Assembly: GCA_001917855.1 (NCBI GenBank)
Contig: MNEU01000085.1
Span: 1-46,174 of the forward strand
Direction of reading: 5' to 3'
Length of the DNA: 46,174 bases
Origin: Armatimonadetes bacterium 13_1_40CM_64_14
Lineage (GTDB): Bacteria; Sysuimicrobiota; Sysuimicrobiia; Sysuimicrobiales; Kaftiobacteriaceae
The position numbers and the translations under genes were made by a program. The notes under the pieces are model-generated. The model did no database searches and was not told where the DNA came from. It was given only the letters and a program-made list of their open reading frames with translations. This document shows, piece after piece, positions 1 through 8,491 of this stretch; the stretch's first letter is position 1, and every line of letters begins with the position of its first letter.

Positions 1-376
1 AACCGGAGATCGAGGCGTAGATCAGCGCGGGAAATTTCTCCCGCAGGGCCGAGTAGCCCAGGCCCAGACGCTCCATCGTTCCGGGCCGGAAGTTTTCCAC
101 GAGGATGTCGGCGCGGCGCAACAACTCGTAGCAGATCGCCAGCCCGCGGGGGTCTTTGAGGTCCAGGGTCAGGCTCTCTTTGTTGCGATTCACGCTGAGG
201 AAATACGCGCTTTCCGTCCCCACGAAGGGCGGACCCCAGCCGCGAGTATCATCGCCGCCCTGTGGCGTCTCGATCTTGATGACCCGGGCCCCCAGGTCCG
301 ACAGCATCAGCGTACAGAACGGTCCAGCTAACGCGCGGGTCAGATCGACGACGACGAGGTCTTCCAGAGGGGCCAT
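1..376 (-). CDS. CaiB/BaiF-type CoA-transferase, N-terminal part (partial)
   Basis: The first 125 codons of a class III (CaiB/BaiF, formyl-CoA transferase-like) CoA-transferase; the gene runs off the window edge. This ORF was absent from the supplied track because it lacks a stop here. The N-terminus reads [19 protein letters not shown], followed by [12 protein letters not shown], a [10 protein letters not shown] segment and NKESLTLDL, all hallmarks of the family; [16 protein letters not shown] follows. Family members move CoA between carboxylates through an Asp-CoA intermediate, but the catalytic Asp (around residue 169 in relatives) lies outside the window, so the substrate cannot be judged. 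The ATG shares a base with the stop of the upstream cyclase-family gene (TAATG), so the two are probably translationally coupled. Confidence 0.93.
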   Translation of the reverse strand, partial: MAPLEDLVVVDLTRALAGPFCTLMLSDLGARVIKIETPQGGDDTRGWGPPFVGTESAYFLSVNRNKESLTLDLKDPRGLAICYELLRRADILVENFRPGTMERLGLGYSALREKFPALIYASISG

Positions 377-1212
377 TACGCCTCAACGAAGGCGACAAAC
401 CGGCAGAACGCGGCCTCGCCACCTTTAAACCGAAACGGGAACGCGCCGACCCACACGCGCTGATTGAGCACCTGATCGATGTGGCCGCCGACGTTTTCGA
501 CGTGGAACACGCCCCGCGGAAACAGCAGCGTGTGGGTGGCCTGGTAGTCCTGCGGCCAGGGGAAAGCTTTGTCCATCGACATCCCGATCTTGCGTTCGAC
601 GTCAGGGATCAGGTCACGGCGGGCGTCGCGTACTTTCGTGTTAAACGGGTGGTCGGTGCTGATGGCGTCGATCGCCATCCACCGGATGCCGCGGTCCAGC
701 ACCCACTTGCAGAACTCCGCCCGCGGGCCCGGGTGGCGCAGGAACGCGCGCGGCAGGTCGGCGCGCGCGTCCGGGTGATGCTCGCGCGTGTGGGGGGACC
801 AGTCCTCGTTGTAGTAGGCGTGATACCCGGTGTGGATCACCAGAACGTCCCCGCGCTCAATTTTGATGTTGAATTTCTTCTCCCACGCGGTAAAGTGATC
901 GACGCCGTAGATGTCGTAATCCCCAATGCCAAACTGCTGCAGGTCCACGACGCACGCGGGCCCGACCAGGGATTCAATCGGGATGCCGGAGACGTCCGGC
1001 CCCGGGTCGTTAAAGTGCAACGGCGAATCCAGGTGGGTGGCGATGTGATTGGTCGTCGAGATGTGCTGGGCGTTCACCCCCTCAAACGCCATCTTCTTGA
1101 CCCACGTGATCTTCGGGCCCTCATAGTAGGCGAAGGGGGGCGAGTCCATGCTGAAGTTCTGGGACAGATCCAGCACCCGACACCGGCTCAGGTCAAACGA
1201 TTTCAGTGGCAT
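376..1212 (-). CDS. Cyclase family protein (kynurenine formamidase-like metal-dependent hydrolase)
   Basis: A 278-residue member of the cyclase/KynB superfamily, which hydrolyses amide or ester bonds with a divalent metal. The family signature H-x-[GA]-T-H-x-D-x-P-x-H is present as [12 protein letters not shown] near residue 90. The C-terminal [13 protein letters not shown] stretch also fits the family. I chose ATG 1212 because a GAGGA Shine-Dalgarno lies about 8 nt upstream; the track's GTG at 1227 overlaps that site. It ends in a TAATG overlap with the CaiB-type CoA-transferase, suggesting a joint role in acyl or amide catabolism. The substrate is unknown. A second, divergent member of the same superfamily sits at the other end of the window. 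Confidence 0.88.
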   Translation of the reverse strand: MPLKSFDLSRCRVLDLSQNFSMDSPPFAYYEGPKITWVKKMAFEGVNAQHISTTNHIATHLDSPLHFNDPGPDVSGIPIESLVGPACVVDLQQFGIGDYDIYGVDHFTAWEKKFNIKIERGDVLVIHTGYHAYYNEDWSPHTREHHPDARADLPRAFLRHPGPRAEFCKWVLDRGIRWMAIDAISTDHPFNTKVRDARRDLIPDVERKIGMSMDKAFPWPQDYQATHTLLFPRGVFHVENVGGHIDQVLNQRVWVGAFPFRFKGGEAAFCRFVAFVEA

Positions 1213-1310
1213 CCAGGCACTCCTCACTCCACGATGTGGTCAAGGATCACAAGGAGACATGTGCATTTTGACCGAAGGGGTGGCGAAACTCACCTCGTGA
1301 ATACGACGCC

Positions 1311-2063
1311 TTGCAGATGAACCCTGCGTTAACGCCGCAGCCTGGATCCCGGCCCTCCGGGCGCGCACGCACGCCCTCTCCCATCCGGGCCGTCACGTTC
1401 GACGTGTACTCGGCGCTCTTCGACACGATCAGCGGGCTGCGCTTCGCCCTGTCGGCGCTGTTCCGCGCCCGCGGGCTGGCCCTCGACCCCGGAGCGGCAG
1501 CGGCCACGTGGCGGCAACGCCACATGACCTACCTGCTCGTCGCCAACTCGCTGGACCGGGAACCCGCCACGAACCGGAGAGCACTAGAGGCGTCGGCTCA
1601 ACAGACGCTCCACGCCCTCACCCCTCCGCTGACCGCCGCGGAGCTGGAGCGCCTCGTGTCCGCGTGGGAAGATCTGCCGCCCCATCCCGAGGCGGGCCGT
1701 GTGCTGGCCGAGGTTCGCCGCAGGACCCTGATCCTCGCAACGCTGTCCAATGGCGATCGCGACATGCTCGCTGCCCTCTTGCAGCACCTCCCCGTCGCCT
1801 TTGATCACATCGTGTCGACCGAAGGCGGGAAGTTCAAACCACACCCGTCGGTCTACACCGCTGCGTTGCGCATCCTCGGTGTGCCCCGAGAAGAATTGCT
1901 GCACGTGGCCGGGTCTGCGACTGACGCCGCCGGGGCGACCGCCTTCGGCCTGCAGACGATCTGGGTGAACCGGACCCAGGACACAGTACCCGACCCCCGA
2001 TTTGCCCCCGCGCATGTGGTGTCGGATCTCATCGGCGTGTTGGACCTCCTCCCTCACGCCTAA
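1311..2063 (+). CDS. HAD-superfamily hydrolase, haloacid dehalogenase type II-like
   Basis: A 250-residue HAD hydrolase. Motif I is FDVYSALFD with the nucleophile Asp at about residue 31; the Tyr two residues later, instead of the Asp of phosphatases, is typical of (S)-2-haloacid dehalogenases. Motif II is LSNGD, the motif III lysine lies in KFKPHPSVY, and motif IV is HVAGSATDAAGATAFG, very close to the HVA-x-x-x-DxxGA of type II dehalogenases. It is therefore more likely to be a dehalogenase-like enzyme than a sugar phosphatase, though actual substrates of such proteins are often unknown. About 20 residues precede the fold, so a later start is possible (ATG at 1317 gives almost the same protein). 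It is divergent from the cyclase-family gene. Confidence 0.88.
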   Translation: MQMNPALTPQPGSRPSGRARTPSPIRAVTFDVYSALFDTISGLRFALSALFRARGLALDPGAAAATWRQRHMTYLLVANSLDREPATNRRALEASAQQTLHALTPPLTAAELERLVSAWEDLPPHPEAGRVLAEVRRRTLILATLSNGDRDMLAALLQHLPVAFDHIVSTEGGKFKPHPSVYTAALRILGVPREELLHVAGSATDAAGATAFGLQTIWVNRTQDTVPDPRFAPAHVVSDLIGVLDLLPHA

Positions 2064-2254
2064 CGGGAACGGTGCCCGTCCCCGCTGCTACACTGAGACG
2101 CGACCGGAGCAGGAGCACCATCGCCAAGTCCGAATCACATACGAGGTTTCCGCTGCTGGTCAATGTGCATGGGTGTTCGTGGACAGGACGCGCAAGTGGC
2201 GTCAGCATCTAATAGCGATCAGACGGGATAGTGCGAACGATCATCGCGGGGGGG

Positions 2255-3493
2255 ATGCGCTTGCAGCGGCTTTGGACGGTGGCAGTGGTCGTTTTCGCCT
2301 GTACCCTTCCTCTCATCCTCACAACCACAGGGCAGCCAGCAACGACCGAGATCAAGATCGGAGCGGTTCTGCCGCTCACCGGAGCATTCGGATCGTCCGG
2401 CAACTACTTCAAGCAAGGCTATACCATGGCGATCGACGATGTGAACAAAGCCGGCGGACTTCAGGTGGGGGCGGCCAAGTACCCGATCACCCTGATCATT
2501 CTGGACGACGGCAGCGACGGCACCCGATCCCGCAGTCTCGTCGAGAAACTGGTCACCGACCAACACGTCAACTTCCTGCTCGGCGGCTACGACACGTCTC
2601 TCGTGCAGGCCCAGGAGGTCGTTCCCGATCAGTACAAGATCCCGTACGTCGAGGGCGGCGGAGCGGCATCGGAAATTTTCAAGCGGGGATACAAGTACAT
2701 CTTTGGTACCCTCGCCACCATTTACGACATGGCCAAGATCACCATGGACTACCTCGCCACCGCCGCGGACCAATACAAACTGACGAAACCGCTCACGATC
2801 GCCGTGGTGTGGGAGAACACGGATCACGGGAAGGATTACATCGAGGGGGTCCTCGACGGAGTGAAGGCGCGGCCTGACCTCTTTCGGATCGTGCTCAACC
2901 AGTCCTTTCAGCTCAACGGCAGCGATTTCAGCCCCCTCCTCCAGCAGGTACAGGCCTCCAACGCCACGGTGTTCCTCTCCGACGCCCACCTGCCGGACTT
3001 CATCACCATGCACCGCCAGTATCTGCAGGCCGGACTGTACCACCAGTTCGCTTCCTACGGCGCCCGCGGCCCCGACCAGAGAGGCCGACAGGCGCTGGGG
3101 GGCGGTGCGGATTACCTCATCGCTGCCCTCTGGTGGAGCCCGGCACTGAAGGGTGCGGCCTCGCAGGTGTTTGCCGATCGGTATACGCGGGAATATCACG
3201 CGATCCCGGACTGGTTCCAGGCGCTCTCCTATGACACCGCCCGCGTGCTGCTGGCGGGCGTCAAGAACGCTGGAACCCTGGACGGGCCCGCGGTGCGCGA
3301 CGCCCTGGCCAAGATCGAGTTCCGCAATGCGCTGGTCCCGGGAGGGGTGATCCGGTTCAACCCTAACGGCCAGATTGCCGGGTCCCCGTACATTATGGTC
3401 CAGACTCTTCCCGGGAACACCGTGCGGATTATCTGGCCCAAGAAAATGCCGGAAACCTTCGACGCTGTGCTCCCGATGCCCAAGAACCAGTAG
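2255..3493 (+). CDS. Branched-chain amino acid-type ABC transporter substrate-binding protein
   Basis: About 412 residues, a periplasmic/extracellular type I binding protein of the LivJ/LivK (Peripla_BP_6) family. A signal peptide (MRLQRLWTVAVVVFACTLPL) is followed by EIKIGAVLPLTGAFGSSG, the typical start of the mature fold. DYLATAADQY, VWENTDHGKDY and the GGGADY/WWSP segment match the two-lobed fold. I prefer ATG 2255 because it gives a compact signal peptide; GTG 2231 is an alternative that adds eight residues. It heads a five-gene importer operon. Ligands in this family include branched-chain amino acids, amides, urea and aromatic acids, and the sequence alone does not tell which. Confidence 0.93.
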   Translation: MRLQRLWTVAVVVFACTLPLILTTTGQPATTEIKIGAVLPLTGAFGSSGNYFKQGYTMAIDDVNKAGGLQVGAAKYPITLIILDDGSDGTRSRSLVEKLVTDQHVNFLLGGYDTSLVQAQEVVPDQYKIPYVEGGGAASEIFKRGYKYIFGTLATIYDMAKITMDYLATAADQYKLTKPLTIAVVWENTDHGKDYIEGVLDGVKARPDLFRIVLNQSFQLNGSDFSPLLQQVQASNATVFLSDAHLPDFITMHRQYLQAGLYHQFASYGARGPDQRGRQALGGGADYLIAALWWSPALKGAASQVFADRYTREYHAIPDWFQALSYDTARVLLAGVKNAGTLDGPAVRDALAKIEFRNALVPGGVIRFNPNGQIAGSPYIMVQTLPGNTVRIIWPKKMPETFDAVLPMPKNQ

Positions 3494-3509
3494 CGTGATG
3501 CGGGCATCA

Positions 3510-3539
3510 GGAGACGGGCGCTAGGACCCGAGCGTCTCC
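3510..3539 (+). promoter_or_regulatory. Inverted repeat between binding-protein and permease genes
   Basis: GGAGACG (3510-3516) and CGTCTCC (3533-3539) form a perfect 7-bp inverted repeat around a 16-nt loop in the 50-nt gap between the binding-protein stop and the livH start. Binding proteins are usually needed in excess over permeases, and intergenic hairpins of this kind often protect the upstream transcript or attenuate downstream transcription. No U-tract follows, so it is not a full intrinsic terminator. Function is inferred. Confidence 0.45.
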
Positions 3540-3543
3540 ATCG

Positions 3544-4428
3544 GTGTTCACGACCCAGAACCTGGTCTCGGTCGCCATCGCGGCGCTGTTGACGGCGGGG
3601 CTGTACGCAGTGATGTCGTACGGCCTCGCCATTATTTATGGCGTTATGAAGGTCATCAACGTCAGCAACGCGGGGTTCCTCATGCTGGGGGCCTTCATGA
3701 CCCTGATGTACTTTCAGTGGTGGCACCTCGATCCCGTGGCCGGAGCGGTGCTGAACCTGCTGCCGTTCTTCGGCGCCGGCTGGCTCGTTTACAAGCTGCT
3801 GGTCAGGCGTGTGGTCAGCGCGCGGCCCATCGCGACGCTGCTCCTGTTGTTCGCCCTCTGGCTCGTGATCCAAAACGTCGCCCTGGCGATCTGGGGCAGC
3901 GACGATCAGTCGATCATCACCGCCTACACGTACAAGTCCCTCATTGTGGGGGGGTTCCGACTCCCGCTGACGCGGCTGATCGTGTTTGCCGTCGCCCTCC
4001 TCGCCTTGAGTCTGTTGCATTTCGTGCTGGGACACACCTATGTCGGGAAGGCCTTACGCGCCACAGTCCAGGATCCCCAGGCGGCGCTGCTTGTGGGCAT
4101 CGACACCGAGCGCATCAGCGCGCTGGCGTTCGGCCTCGGCACGGCGCTATCGGGGTTCGCCGGGAGCCTGCTCACCCTGCTGTTCAGCTTCACTCCGGAC
4201 TTCGGCGGACCGTTTCAGCTCAAGAGCTTTACGATCATTGTCTTAGGCGGACTGGAGAACTTCGCCGGGGTCACCGTCGGGGCGGCCGTCCTGGCGCTCA
4301 CGGAATCCTTCGCCGTTCTGTTCATGCGCGCCAGCCTTCAGAATGTCATCGCGTACGGTCTCCTGGTCGTGGCCCTCATCGTGATGCCCGGCGGGGTCGC
4401 TCAGTTGTGGGCGCGGACGCGGTCGTGA
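3544..4428 (+). CDS. livH: Branched-chain amino acid-type ABC transporter permease LivH
   Basis: A 294-residue inner-membrane permease of the LivH family (BPD_transp_2). It has about eight hydrophobic segments, and the opening segment is followed by YGLAIIYGVMKVINVSNAGF, equivalent to the LAxxYGVMKVINFAHG region of LivH. Near the C-terminus the conserved cytoplasmic loop reads KSFTIIVLGGLENFAGVTVG, matching the K-AF-x-x-VLGG-x-G-x-x-x-G-A signature that contacts the ATPases. The start is GTG at 3544. It lies 50 nt downstream of the binding-protein gene and 22 nt upstream of livM, in one operon. Confidence 0.93.
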   Translation: MFTTQNLVSVAIAALLTAGLYAVMSYGLAIIYGVMKVINVSNAGFLMLGAFMTLMYFQWWHLDPVAGAVLNLLPFFGAGWLVYKLLVRRVVSARPIATLLLLFALWLVIQNVALAIWGSDDQSIITAYTYKSLIVGGFRLPLTRLIVFAVALLALSLLHFVLGHTYVGKALRATVQDPQAALLVGIDTERISALAFGLGTALSGFAGSLLTLLFSFTPDFGGPFQLKSFTIIVLGGLENFAGVTVGAAVLALTESFAVLFMRASLQNVIAYGLLVVALIVMPGGVAQLWARTRS

Positions 4429-4450
4429 TCCGGAGGAACCCAGCTCTGCT

Positions 4451-5488
4451 GTGAGGTCCTCGCTTCGGCTGGAGCTCGTTGCCGCCCTCGCTGTCGGCCT
4501 CCTGCTGGCGGCGGTCCCCATGCTCATCCCGGGCAACATCACGCTGCTTAACTTGGGGATCTTGACGTTCCTATACGTGGCGCAAGGCGTCGCATGGAAC
4601 ATCCTGGGCGGCTTTGCCGGATACGTGTCTTTCGGGTACGCGGCGTTCTTCGGCCTGGGCGCGTACACGACGGCGCTCCTCTGGCTTGCGGGCTGGTCGC
4701 CGGTCTTGACTTACCCGATCGGGGGCCTGGTGGCGGCCGCCTTCTCATTACTGGTCGGCGCCCCCACGCTTCGGCTGGTGGGGCCCTACTTCTCCATCGC
4801 GACGATCGGCGTCGGGGAAGCGATGCGGATCCTCATGCTCAACCTGGACAAGATCACCGGGGGGGCCTCCGGGCTCAACCTCCCCACCGTCGTTCCGTCG
4901 AAGACGTGGTTCTACTTCGTGGCGTTGATCTGCGCGGCGACATCGTACGCGGTGGCTGCCTGGATCCGCACCTCCCGATTTGGGCTGGGGTTGACCGCGC
5001 TCCGGCTTGACCTGGAAGCGGCGGAGAGCCTGGGGGTACGCACGACGCTGTTCAAAAACCTCGCGCACATCGTGAGCGCTGCTCTCGTCGGCGCCTGCGG
5101 CGGCGTTTACGCGACTTATCTGCAGTACGTGCATCCCGACACCGTGTTCAGCTTCACGCTCAGCATCAGTCTCGTCCTGATCGCGCTCATCGGCGGCCTG
5201 GGGACCGTGTGGGGCCCGGTGCTTGGCGCCGTCGTCTTCTTCGTGGTGCAAGACTATCTCCAAACCAGTTATCCGACCTTCCACCTCCTCGTATACGGGT
5301 TGCTGCTGCTGGTTATTATCCTTTTCGAACCCGGGGGGATGGCAGGATTGGCTGGCCGGCTGGTGGCGCGCCGGAGGGGTGCCTCGGCCGGACCGCCAGC
5401 CGCAGATCCTGCGCCCCACGCCGAGCACGAACGCGCGCCAATGCCCCGGGCCGACGCCGAGCGGCCAGGCACCGAGCGGACGACATGA
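4451..5488 (+). CDS. livM: Branched-chain amino acid-type ABC transporter permease LivM
   Basis: A 345-residue second permease. The family hallmark GGFAGYVSFGYAAFFGLGAY lies near residues 50-70, and the EAA-like loop near residues 190-210 contains EAAESLGVRTTLFKNLAH. A late GGLGTVWGPVLGA segment fits LivM. The last 40 residues (RRRGASAGPPAAD onward) are a charged, proline/alanine-rich cytoplasmic tail longer than usual. The start is GTG 4451, with a GGAGG about 14 nt upstream, slightly far. The stop overlaps the livG start as ATGA, implying coupled translation. Confidence 0.92.
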   Translation: MRSSLRLELVAALAVGLLLAAVPMLIPGNITLLNLGILTFLYVAQGVAWNILGGFAGYVSFGYAAFFGLGAYTTALLWLAGWSPVLTYPIGGLVAAAFSLLVGAPTLRLVGPYFSIATIGVGEAMRILMLNLDKITGGASGLNLPTVVPSKTWFYFVALICAATSYAVAAWIRTSRFGLGLTALRLDLEAAESLGVRTTLFKNLAHIVSAALVGACGGVYATYLQYVHPDTVFSFTLSISLVLIALIGGLGTVWGPVLGAVVFFVVQDYLQTSYPTFHLLVYGLLLLVIILFEPGGMAGLAGRLVARRRGASAGPPAADPAPHAEHERAPMPRADAERPGTERTT

Positions 5489-6222
5489 CCACCGCCCTCA
5501 CCCTCGACCGGATCACGAAGCGCTTTGGCGGACTCGCGGCGCTCCAGGAGGTGACAGTGCAAATCGCGTCCGGGGACATCACCGGCCTCATCGGTCCCAA
5601 CGGAGCGGGGAAGACCACGCTGTTTAGCATCATCGCCGGCAAGACCCGCCCGACAGTGGGCCGGGTGCTGTGTTTTGGCCATGACGTCACTGGGTGGAGT
5701 GCCCATGCGGTGTGCCGGCTCGGCGTGTGCACGACCCACCAAGTTGTCCGCCCGTTTGGGGACCTCACGGTCCTGGAGAATGTGCGCGTCGGAGCCTCCT
5801 TTGGAGCCAGCGGCCGCCTCGGGGGCCGCACGGCGGAAGAGGAGGCCGGGGAAATATTGACGTTCGTGGGCTTGGCTCACCGGCGGGACTCCCTCGCCTC
5901 CGCCCTCACGCTCGCCCAACGTAAGCGGCTGGAGATTGCCCGCGCCCTGGCCACGCGCCCGGCGGTGCTCTTGCTGGACGAAGTCCTCGCGGGCCTCACT
6001 CCGGCCGAGATCCAGCAGGCGGTAGAATTGGTTCGTCAGATCCGCGCCCGAGGCATCACGATTGTGATGATTGAGCACGTGATGCGGGCTGTCATGGACC
6101 TCTCAGATCGAGTGCTGGTCCTCAACTACGGCCGCCTGATCGCTGACGGATCTCCGGCGGTCGTCGCTAACAGTCCTCAGGTTATCGAAGCGTACCTCGG
6201 AGAGAAGATCTCAGAAAGCTGA
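5485..6222 (+). CDS. livG: Branched-chain amino acid-type ABC transporter ATP-binding protein LivG
   Basis: A 245-residue ATPase subunit. Walker A is GPNGAGKTTL near residue 37, the signature region reads LTLAQRKRLEIARALA (a common variant of LSGGQ in the LivG/UrtD group), and Walker B is LLLDEVLAGL. The H-loop appears as MIEHVMRAVM. The track ORF starts at 5209, inside livM; the true start is ATG 5485, which overlaps the livM stop (ATGA). The gene ends in TGATG with livF. It powers import together with LivF on the cytoplasmic face. Confidence 0.94.
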   Translation: MTTALTLDRITKRFGGLAALQEVTVQIASGDITGLIGPNGAGKTTLFSIIAGKTRPTVGRVLCFGHDVTGWSAHAVCRLGVCTTHQVVRPFGDLTVLENVRVGASFGASGRLGGRTAEEEAGEILTFVGLAHRRDSLASALTLAQRKRLEIARALATRPAVLLLDEVLAGLTPAEIQQAVELVRQIRARGITIVMIEHVMRAVMDLSDRVLVLNYGRLIADGSPAVVANSPQVIEAYLGEKISES

Positions 6223-6941
6223 TGCCCGCAGCGCCCCTGCTCGAGATTGAAAATATCGCGGCCGCCTACGGCCAGGTGCGGGCCCTGTGGGACGTGTCGT
6301 TCGCCGTGGGAGAGGGAGAAATCATCACCCTGCTGGGTGCCAACGGTGCGGGCAAGACGTCCACGATGCGCGTGATCTCCGGCCTCCTCCGGCCGATTGG
6401 CGGAGAGGTGCGGTTCGCCGGCGAGTCGCTCCGGCTGCGTCCGTCCCGCATCGTGGATGCTGGGATCGTGCAAATCCCTGAAGGGCGGGCGCTGTGGCCT
6501 CGGATGACTGTGCGGGAAAACCTCCAGCTCGGCGCGTACACGAGGAGAGCGCGCGCACACCAGGCCGAGTCCCTGGCATGGGTGGTGTCGCTCTTCCCGC
6601 GCCTCGCCGAACGCCTGACGCAGCTCGCGGGGACGCTGTCAGGAGGAGAACAGCAAATGGTGGCGATCGGCCGGGGCTTGATGAGCCGGCCGCGGTTACT
6701 GATGCTCGACGAACCGTCCCTGGGCCTCGCGCCGAAGCTGGTCCGCGAGGTCTTCCGGGTCATCCGGCAGATCAATGCCGACGGAGGCGTGACCGTACTT
6801 CTGGTGGAACAAAACGTCCGTCAGGCCTTGGAGATCGCCCACCGCGGCTACGTCTTGGAAACGGGCCGGACCATACGATCAGGACCCGCGACCGACCTGC
6901 TCCAGGACCCCGAGATCAAGCGCGCGTTCCTCGGAATGTAA
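6222..6941 (+). CDS. livF: Branched-chain amino acid-type ABC transporter ATP-binding protein LivF
   Basis: A 239-residue second ATPase of the importer. Walker A is GANGAGKTST, the signature is LSGGEQQMVAIGRGL, and Walker B is LLMLDEPSLGLAP; LLVEQNVRQALEIA contains the switch region typical of LivF. The start codon shares one base with the livG stop. It is the last gene of the operon. No clear terminator follows in the 250 nt before the convergent DUF1116 gene. Confidence 0.94.
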   Translation: MPAAPLLEIENIAAAYGQVRALWDVSFAVGEGEIITLLGANGAGKTSTMRVISGLLRPIGGEVRFAGESLRLRPSRIVDAGIVQIPEGRALWPRMTVRENLQLGAYTRRARAHQAESLAWVVSLFPRLAERLTQLAGTLSGGEQQMVAIGRGLMSRPRLLMLDEPSLGLAPKLVREVFRVIRQINADGGVTVLLVEQNVRQALEIAHRGYVLETGRTIRSGPATDLLQDPEIKRAFLGM

Positions 6942-7069
6942 TCCCGCGTATCCCTCGTAAAAGGGCAGTCCGTCGGTCAGAGCCTGCGCGCGAATGGCTG
7001 AGTGTCTTTCATGTGACTGACAAATCCTCAGCTCCCGATCTCTGATAAACGTGGGCAACTGCGCCAGGG

Positions 7070-7200
7070 CTAAACGCGGTTGTGCTGAGATTCCCTCTCC
7101 TCTAAAGTCACTGCGTTCTTCACGATCTCGTCGACGCTGACGCCCTGAAATCCGCCTCGAAAAATCTTCCCGAAGGCCACCTCCACGATTTTCGCAGTCA
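7070..7200 (-). pseudogene. TetR-family regulator remnant (HTH fragment)
   Basis: Directly after the DUF1116 stop, in another frame of the same strand, the translation reads LTAKIVEVAFGKIFRGGFQG then VSVDEIVKNAVT. This matches the first two helices and turn of TetR HTH domains (typically ILEAALxLFxxxGFxxTSVxxI). It then runs into unrelated residues and a stop at 7070-7072. No start codon and no ligand-binding domain are present. I read it as a decayed TetR-type regulator that may once have controlled the neighbouring fdrA-DUF1116 operon. The match is short but specific. Confidence 0.5.
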
Positions 7201-8436
7201 GGGCAACGTCGCCGCAAACGCTTCCACCGCCTGTTCAAAACAGGCGAGCGGTGGCCGTACCAAACCCGCGCCGACCTGGCCGATGCCCGGCCTGCGGTGC
7301 GCGATGCCGGTGTTCACGCGTGGGGTGATGCCGGTTTTGACCACCTTCCGGATATCGATCCCCGTCGGGGTCCCGCGGAAGTCGAGTTGCGGGATGCCGA
7401 ACGCCGGGTTCTCCGTGACGGTAATCTCGTACATCTCCAGAGTGGACTGCACGGCGAGTTGGGGTGTTCCCCCGACGAACTTCACGATCGCCGGAGCGGC
7501 GGCCATGGCGAACGCGCCCAGGCCCGCCGTCTCCGTGATGGTGCTATCGCCGATGTCCGGATTAGCATCGTCTTGCGTGAACCCGGGGAAGAACAGCCCG
7601 ACAGGCACCTCGGCGGGGGCGGTGAACCACGCATCGCCCAACCCGCTCACCCGGATGCCGAAGTCGGTCCCGTTACGCGCCATGCAGGTCACCACGGTGC
7701 TGCCGGCGATCCCGTGCGCCGCGTCCATCATCGCCTTGCAGGATGCCATCACAGGGTTGAGAACGGCTAGGTCATTGTCGGCGAGATACGTGAGCACGGC
7801 GGCCAGGTCGTCACTGCGCGTCGAGGTCCGCGCCAAGTGCGGAGCGAGAAGCCGCGCCATCAGCGCGGAGCCGGCCTTGTTACGATTGTGTCCCTCATCT
7901 CCCATCTGGACTTGCTGGGCGATGAGGTTTTTCATGTCCAGCCCACCGGACCGTTCCAGCGCCTTGCCCAAGACAGGCGCGCACACATCACGCAGCCAGC
8001 GCAGTCGCTGCAGCACATCGTCGCTGTACGCGCCATACCGCAGGACCTTCCCGTAGCCCTCGTTGAGCGTGGAATAGGCCCGATTCCCGAAGGCTCGGTT
8101 TTCGACGACATAAACCGGCATGGATGCCGTCGTGACCCCTGCCATCGGTCCGACCGCGCGGTAATGATGGCAGGGCGCAAACTGCACCTCGCCTCGTTCG
8201 ACCAGCGCCTGGGCCTCGCGGTCGTCGCGCGCCAACCCCTCATAGAGCACGCCGCCTAGCACCGCCCCGCGCAACGGACCCGACATCCGCGCCCAGGTGA
8301 TCGGCGGGCCAGCGTGGAGGATCAGATGCTTGTGCATCCCCGCAATAACTTCCGCGGCAGGAGCAGTCCCCACCAGGACAGGCCGGCTCTCGAGCACCGC
8401 CTGCGTCGCGCGTCGATTGGCTTCATCGATGGTCAC
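7198..8436 (-). CDS. DUF1116 protein, AllG/YlbE-like (oxamate carbamoyltransferase subunit homologue)
   Basis: About 412 residues, closely resembling E. coli YlbE (AllG). Shared blocks include LLHAGPP-like LILHAGPPITWARMSGPLRG, EVQFAPCHHYRAVGPMAG, NRAYSTLNEGYGKVLRYGAY, NGTDFGIRVSGLGDAWFTAP and the C-terminal NTGIAHRRPGIGQVGAGLVR. AllG works with AllF (FdrA) and AllH to convert oxalurate plus phosphate to oxamate plus carbamoyl phosphate in anaerobic allantoin breakdown. Here the gene follows fdrA by about 55 nt. I chose GTG 8436 because a GGAGG lies 6-7 nt upstream and the N-terminus then matches YlbE; GTG 8451 is the track's choice. No AllH (DUF2877) or carbamate kinase gene is in the window, so the substrate may differ. 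Confidence 0.88.
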   Translation of the reverse strand: MTIDEANRRATQAVLESRPVLVGTAPAAEVIAGMHKHLILHAGPPITWARMSGPLRGAVLGGVLYEGLARDDREAQALVERGEVQFAPCHHYRAVGPMAGVTTASMPVYVVENRAFGNRAYSTLNEGYGKVLRYGAYSDDVLQRLRWLRDVCAPVLGKALERSGGLDMKNLIAQQVQMGDEGHNRNKAGSALMARLLAPHLARTSTRSDDLAAVLTYLADNDLAVLNPVMASCKAMMDAAHGIAGSTVVTCMARNGTDFGIRVSGLGDAWFTAPAEVPVGLFFPGFTQDDANPDIGDSTITETAGLGAFAMAAAPAIVKFVGGTPQLAVQSTLEMYEITVTENPAFGIPQLDFRGTPTGIDIRKVVKTGITPRVNTGIAHRRPGIGQVGAGLVRPPLACFEQAVEAFAATLP

Positions 8437-8491
8437 ATCCGCCCTCCGCACCGCTCATGACACCACGATCGCTTTCGATGACGCCCATCGA

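Noticed and set aside
481-1320. Long plus-strand ORF antisense to the cyclase-family gene
   Set aside because: Its composition is typical of an antisense shadow of a GC-rich gene, and the minus-strand frame shows a clear family signature.
2180-2213. Promoter TGGACA...TCTAAT for the Liv operon
   Set aside because: The spacer would be 22 bp, too long for a sigma-70 promoter, and the -10 match is poor.
2219-3199. 326-residue minus-strand ORF across the binding-protein gene
   Set aside because: Shadow frame; the plus strand encodes a full Peripla_BP_6 protein with signal peptide.
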